DNA of 7,657 nt from Betaproteobacteria bacterium UBA2293. GTDB lineage: Bacteria; Pseudomonadota; Gammaproteobacteria; Burkholderiales; Rhodocyclaceae. A program made the position numbers and the translations under genes. The notes beneath the pieces were generated by a model that saw nothing but the letters and a program-made list of their open reading frames with translations, had not been told where the DNA came from and ran no database searches. Location: contig DDWF01000325.1 in the NCBI GenBank assembly GCA_002345845.1, forward strand, positions 1 through 7,657, in the 5' to 3' direction. Positions 5,844 through 7,657 of this stretch are shown here, piece by piece. The number at the start of each line of letters is the position of its first letter. Position 1 is the first letter of the stretch.

Positions 5844-5942
5844 GTGGTTGCTGGTCAAACGAATGATGGATTTGTCATTATTGCCGGATTGCCCGCAACA
5901 CTATGGCGACTTTCATGCTATTTTCGTAGCCCCTGCATCGTC

Positions 5943-7657
5943 GTGGATTGGCTGTCGAGCGTGCCCCGCCTGCAATTCGTCGCGGATGAAAAGAGCGTAC
6001 CCCGCATTCATCTGATCGGCACACTGATCATCGTCCTGCTGTTGACCATCGGCCTGGGGGGCTTCTTCTCCTGGCAGCATCTGGTCGACCGCCAGCAGTC
6101 GCTGGCGCGCATCGAAAAGGCGGCCAATGAGCAACTGCGTCAGCGCCTCGAGGCGGAAATGCGCAGCGCCGTCGATTTCATCGATTTCACCCGTTCACGC
6201 ACCGAAGAGGTGTTGCGGCGCAGCCTCGCCGAGCAGGTGGATAGCGCCCTGCAGATCGTCGAAGCCATCTACCAGCGCGAGTCGGCACGTCATCCGCCGG
6301 CCGAGGTCAAGCGCCTGATCGTCGAGGCGCTGCGCCCGGTGCGTTTCTATGAAGGGCGCGGCTACTACTTCATCGATGACATGGCTGGCCAGTTCATCCT
6401 GTTGCCGACGGCGCCCCAGTATGAAGGCCGGACCATCCTCGATAATCGCGACGATACCGGCCACTACATCATGCGCGGCCTCATCGAGGCGGCAAAGAAG
6501 CCGCGCGGCGAAGGCTTTTCGCGCTACCGCTGGTATTCGCCGGACAACCCGAAAGTGATGTCGGACAAGCTCGCTTATGTGCGTCACTTCGCACCGTACG
6601 ACTGGCTGATCGGCACCGGCGACTATTTCTCCAAATGGGAAGAGTTGCAGCAGAAGGAGGCGCTGGCCCGTCTGCGCTCGCTGCGTTTTGGTGAGAACGG
6701 CTATTTCGGCGTGCTCGCCGCCGACGGCACGGTCCTTCTGTCGCCGGACAACCAGGCCCAGGAAGGGCACCATTTCATGGATATGGAGGAGCCGGCGCGG
6801 ACGGCGCTGGCGCGCATCGACGAGGTGCTCAAGGCTGGCGGCGGCTTCATCACCTATTCCTGGCGCAATCCGGCAACCGGCCGGGCGGGACAGAAGGTGG
6901 CACTGGTCCGCACCGTCCAGCCGTGGAACTGGACGCTGGTTGCCACCGTCTTCGAAGACGAACTCGCGCAGACGGTCGCCGAACAGGTGCAAGCCGACGA
7001 AAGCGGTAGCGTCAAGCGTCAGCTCAATCTGCTGCTCGCCACCCTGGCCGCCCTGGCGCTTGGCGTGGCCGGTTCGTTGTTGTTTTCGCGCTGGACGCAC
7101 AGTCTGTTCCTGGCCTACCACCGCGAACGTGAAGCTCAGCAACAGGCGCTGCGCGAGAGCGAGGACAAGTTGGCCAGCATTCTCGACAGCGTCGAGGCCT
7201 ATATCTACATCAAGGGGCCGGACTACACCTATCAGTACGCCAACAAGATGGTTTGTGCGCTCTTTGGCCGACCGCTCGCCGAGATCGTCGGGCAGAGCGA
7301 CGAAGTTTTCTTCGACCGGGCGACGGCCGACAACCTGCGCCGCAACGATAGTCGGGTTCTCGTGGACGGGCAGCGCGTCAGCGAGGAGGAGATCAACACC
7401 ACGGCCGACGGTTCGCTGACCAGCGCCTTTCTCTCCGTCAAGTTGCCGTTGCGCGATCCGGCCGGGCGCATCTACGCACTCTGCGGCATTTCCACCGACA
7501 TCACCCAGCGCAAGCGGCAGGAAGCCGAACTCGACAGTCATCGCCACCATCTGGAAAGGGCGGTCCTGTCCCGGACTATTGAACTGGCCGAAGCCAAGGA
7601 AGCGGCAGAGGCAGCCAACCGGGCGAAGAGCACCTTCCTGGCCAACATGAGTCACGA
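5943..7657 (+). CDS. Cache-PAS sensor histidine kinase, probably hybrid (3' end cut off)
   Basis: The frame is open from 5943 to the window end (571 complete codons). I chose GTG 5943, the first plausible start before the first membrane helix; the ribosome site is poor, and no in-frame ATG exists nearby. Helix one (about 22-44) is followed by a periplasmic region with two Cache units. The first (about 63-235) has RGYYFIDDMAGQFILLP (139-155) and YDWLIGTGDYFS (219-230). The second (about 248-345) has NGYFGVLAADGTVLLSP (252-268) and WNWTLVATVF (328-337). Helix two (361-381) leads to a PAS domain (405-520) ending YALCGISTDITQRK. A coiled coil (524-562) then enters HisKA at STFLANMSH, so the last complete codon is the phospho-acceptor His571. 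The AANRAKSTFLANMSHE context is typical of hybrid kinases with receiver domains, which would lie outside. Ligand unknown; Cache_2-type domains often bind small organic acids. Divergent from creB. Confidence 0.93.
   Translation, partial: MDWLSSVPRLQFVADEKSVPRIHLIGTLIIVLLLTIGLGGFFSWQHLVDRQQSLARIEKAANEQLRQRLEAEMRSAVDFIDFTRSRTEEVLRRSLAEQVDSALQIVEAIYQRESARHPPAEVKRLIVEALRPVRFYEGRGYYFIDDMAGQFILLPTAPQYEGRTILDNRDDTGHYIMRGLIEAAKKPRGEGFSRYRWYSPDNPKVMSDKLAYVRHFAPYDWLIGTGDYFSKWEELQQKEALARLRSLRFGENGYFGVLAADGTVLLSPDNQAQEGHHFMDMEEPARTALARIDEVLKAGGGFITYSWRNPATGRAGQKVALVRTVQPWNWTLVATVFEDELAQTVAEQVQADESGSVKRQLNLLLATLAALALGVAGSLLFSRWTHSLFLAYHREREAQQQALRESEDKLASILDSVEAYIYIKGPDYTYQYANKMVCALFGRPLAEIVGQSDEVFFDRATADNLRRNDSRVLVDGQRVSEEEINTTADGSLTSAFLSVKLPLRDPAGRIYALCGISTDITQRKRQEAELDSHRHHLERAVLSRTIELAEAKEAAEAANRAKSTFLANMSH

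Noticed and set aside
6195..7655. Long 486-codon open frame on the minus strand
   Set aside because: It is antisense to the clear Cache-PAS kinase. The composition (many His, Arg, Gly, Val with no domain) is what the complement of GC-rich codons gives.

Overview
The window is GC-rich, with compact operons and strong codon bias. The close protein matches are to proteobacterial CreB, CreC and RtcB types. This suggests a betaproteobacterium, plausibly near the Rhodocyclaceae (Dechloromonas/Azonexus-like); that placement is an inference from style and gene content, not from a marker gene. No rRNA, tRNA, CRISPR array, transposase or integrase was seen.

Layout. (1) Bases 1-112: the start of a possible minus-strand gene running off the left edge, in somewhat lower-GC DNA. 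(2) Bases 113-417: a control region with a near-perfect palindrome, a sigma70-like promoter, an 11-codon ORF with a strong ribosome binding site, two mutually exclusive hairpins of which the second is a good intrinsic terminator, and a further inverted repeat covering the rtcB ribosome binding region. (3) Bases 418-1864: rtcB (RNA ligase), then a 64-codon basic protein gene and an intrinsic terminator. (4) Bases 1880-2903: an uncharacterised 319-aa protein with an EIQTDW motif, preceded by an overlapping short ORF that has the better Shine-Dalgarno. (5) Bases 2980-5778, minus strand: a tight operon creB - creC - membrane protein. The third protein carries the two halves of an acyl-carrier-protein fold at opposite ends (circularly permuted order) and lacks the phosphopantetheine serine. 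(6) Bases 5943-7657, plus strand: a divergent sensor histidine kinase with a duplicated Cache domain and a PAS domain, cut by the window edge at its phospho-acceptor histidine.

How the genes may work together. CreC should sense a periplasmic or metabolic cue and phosphorylate CreB. The usual partner creD is not here; its downstream slot holds the permuted ACP-like membrane protein, translated almost directly from creC. The rtcB unit has no rtcA or rtcR beside it. Its leader looks like an attenuator that could tie rtcB expression to translation or RNA-damage status. The least described parts are the rtcB leader, the permuted ACP protein and the EIQTDW protein.
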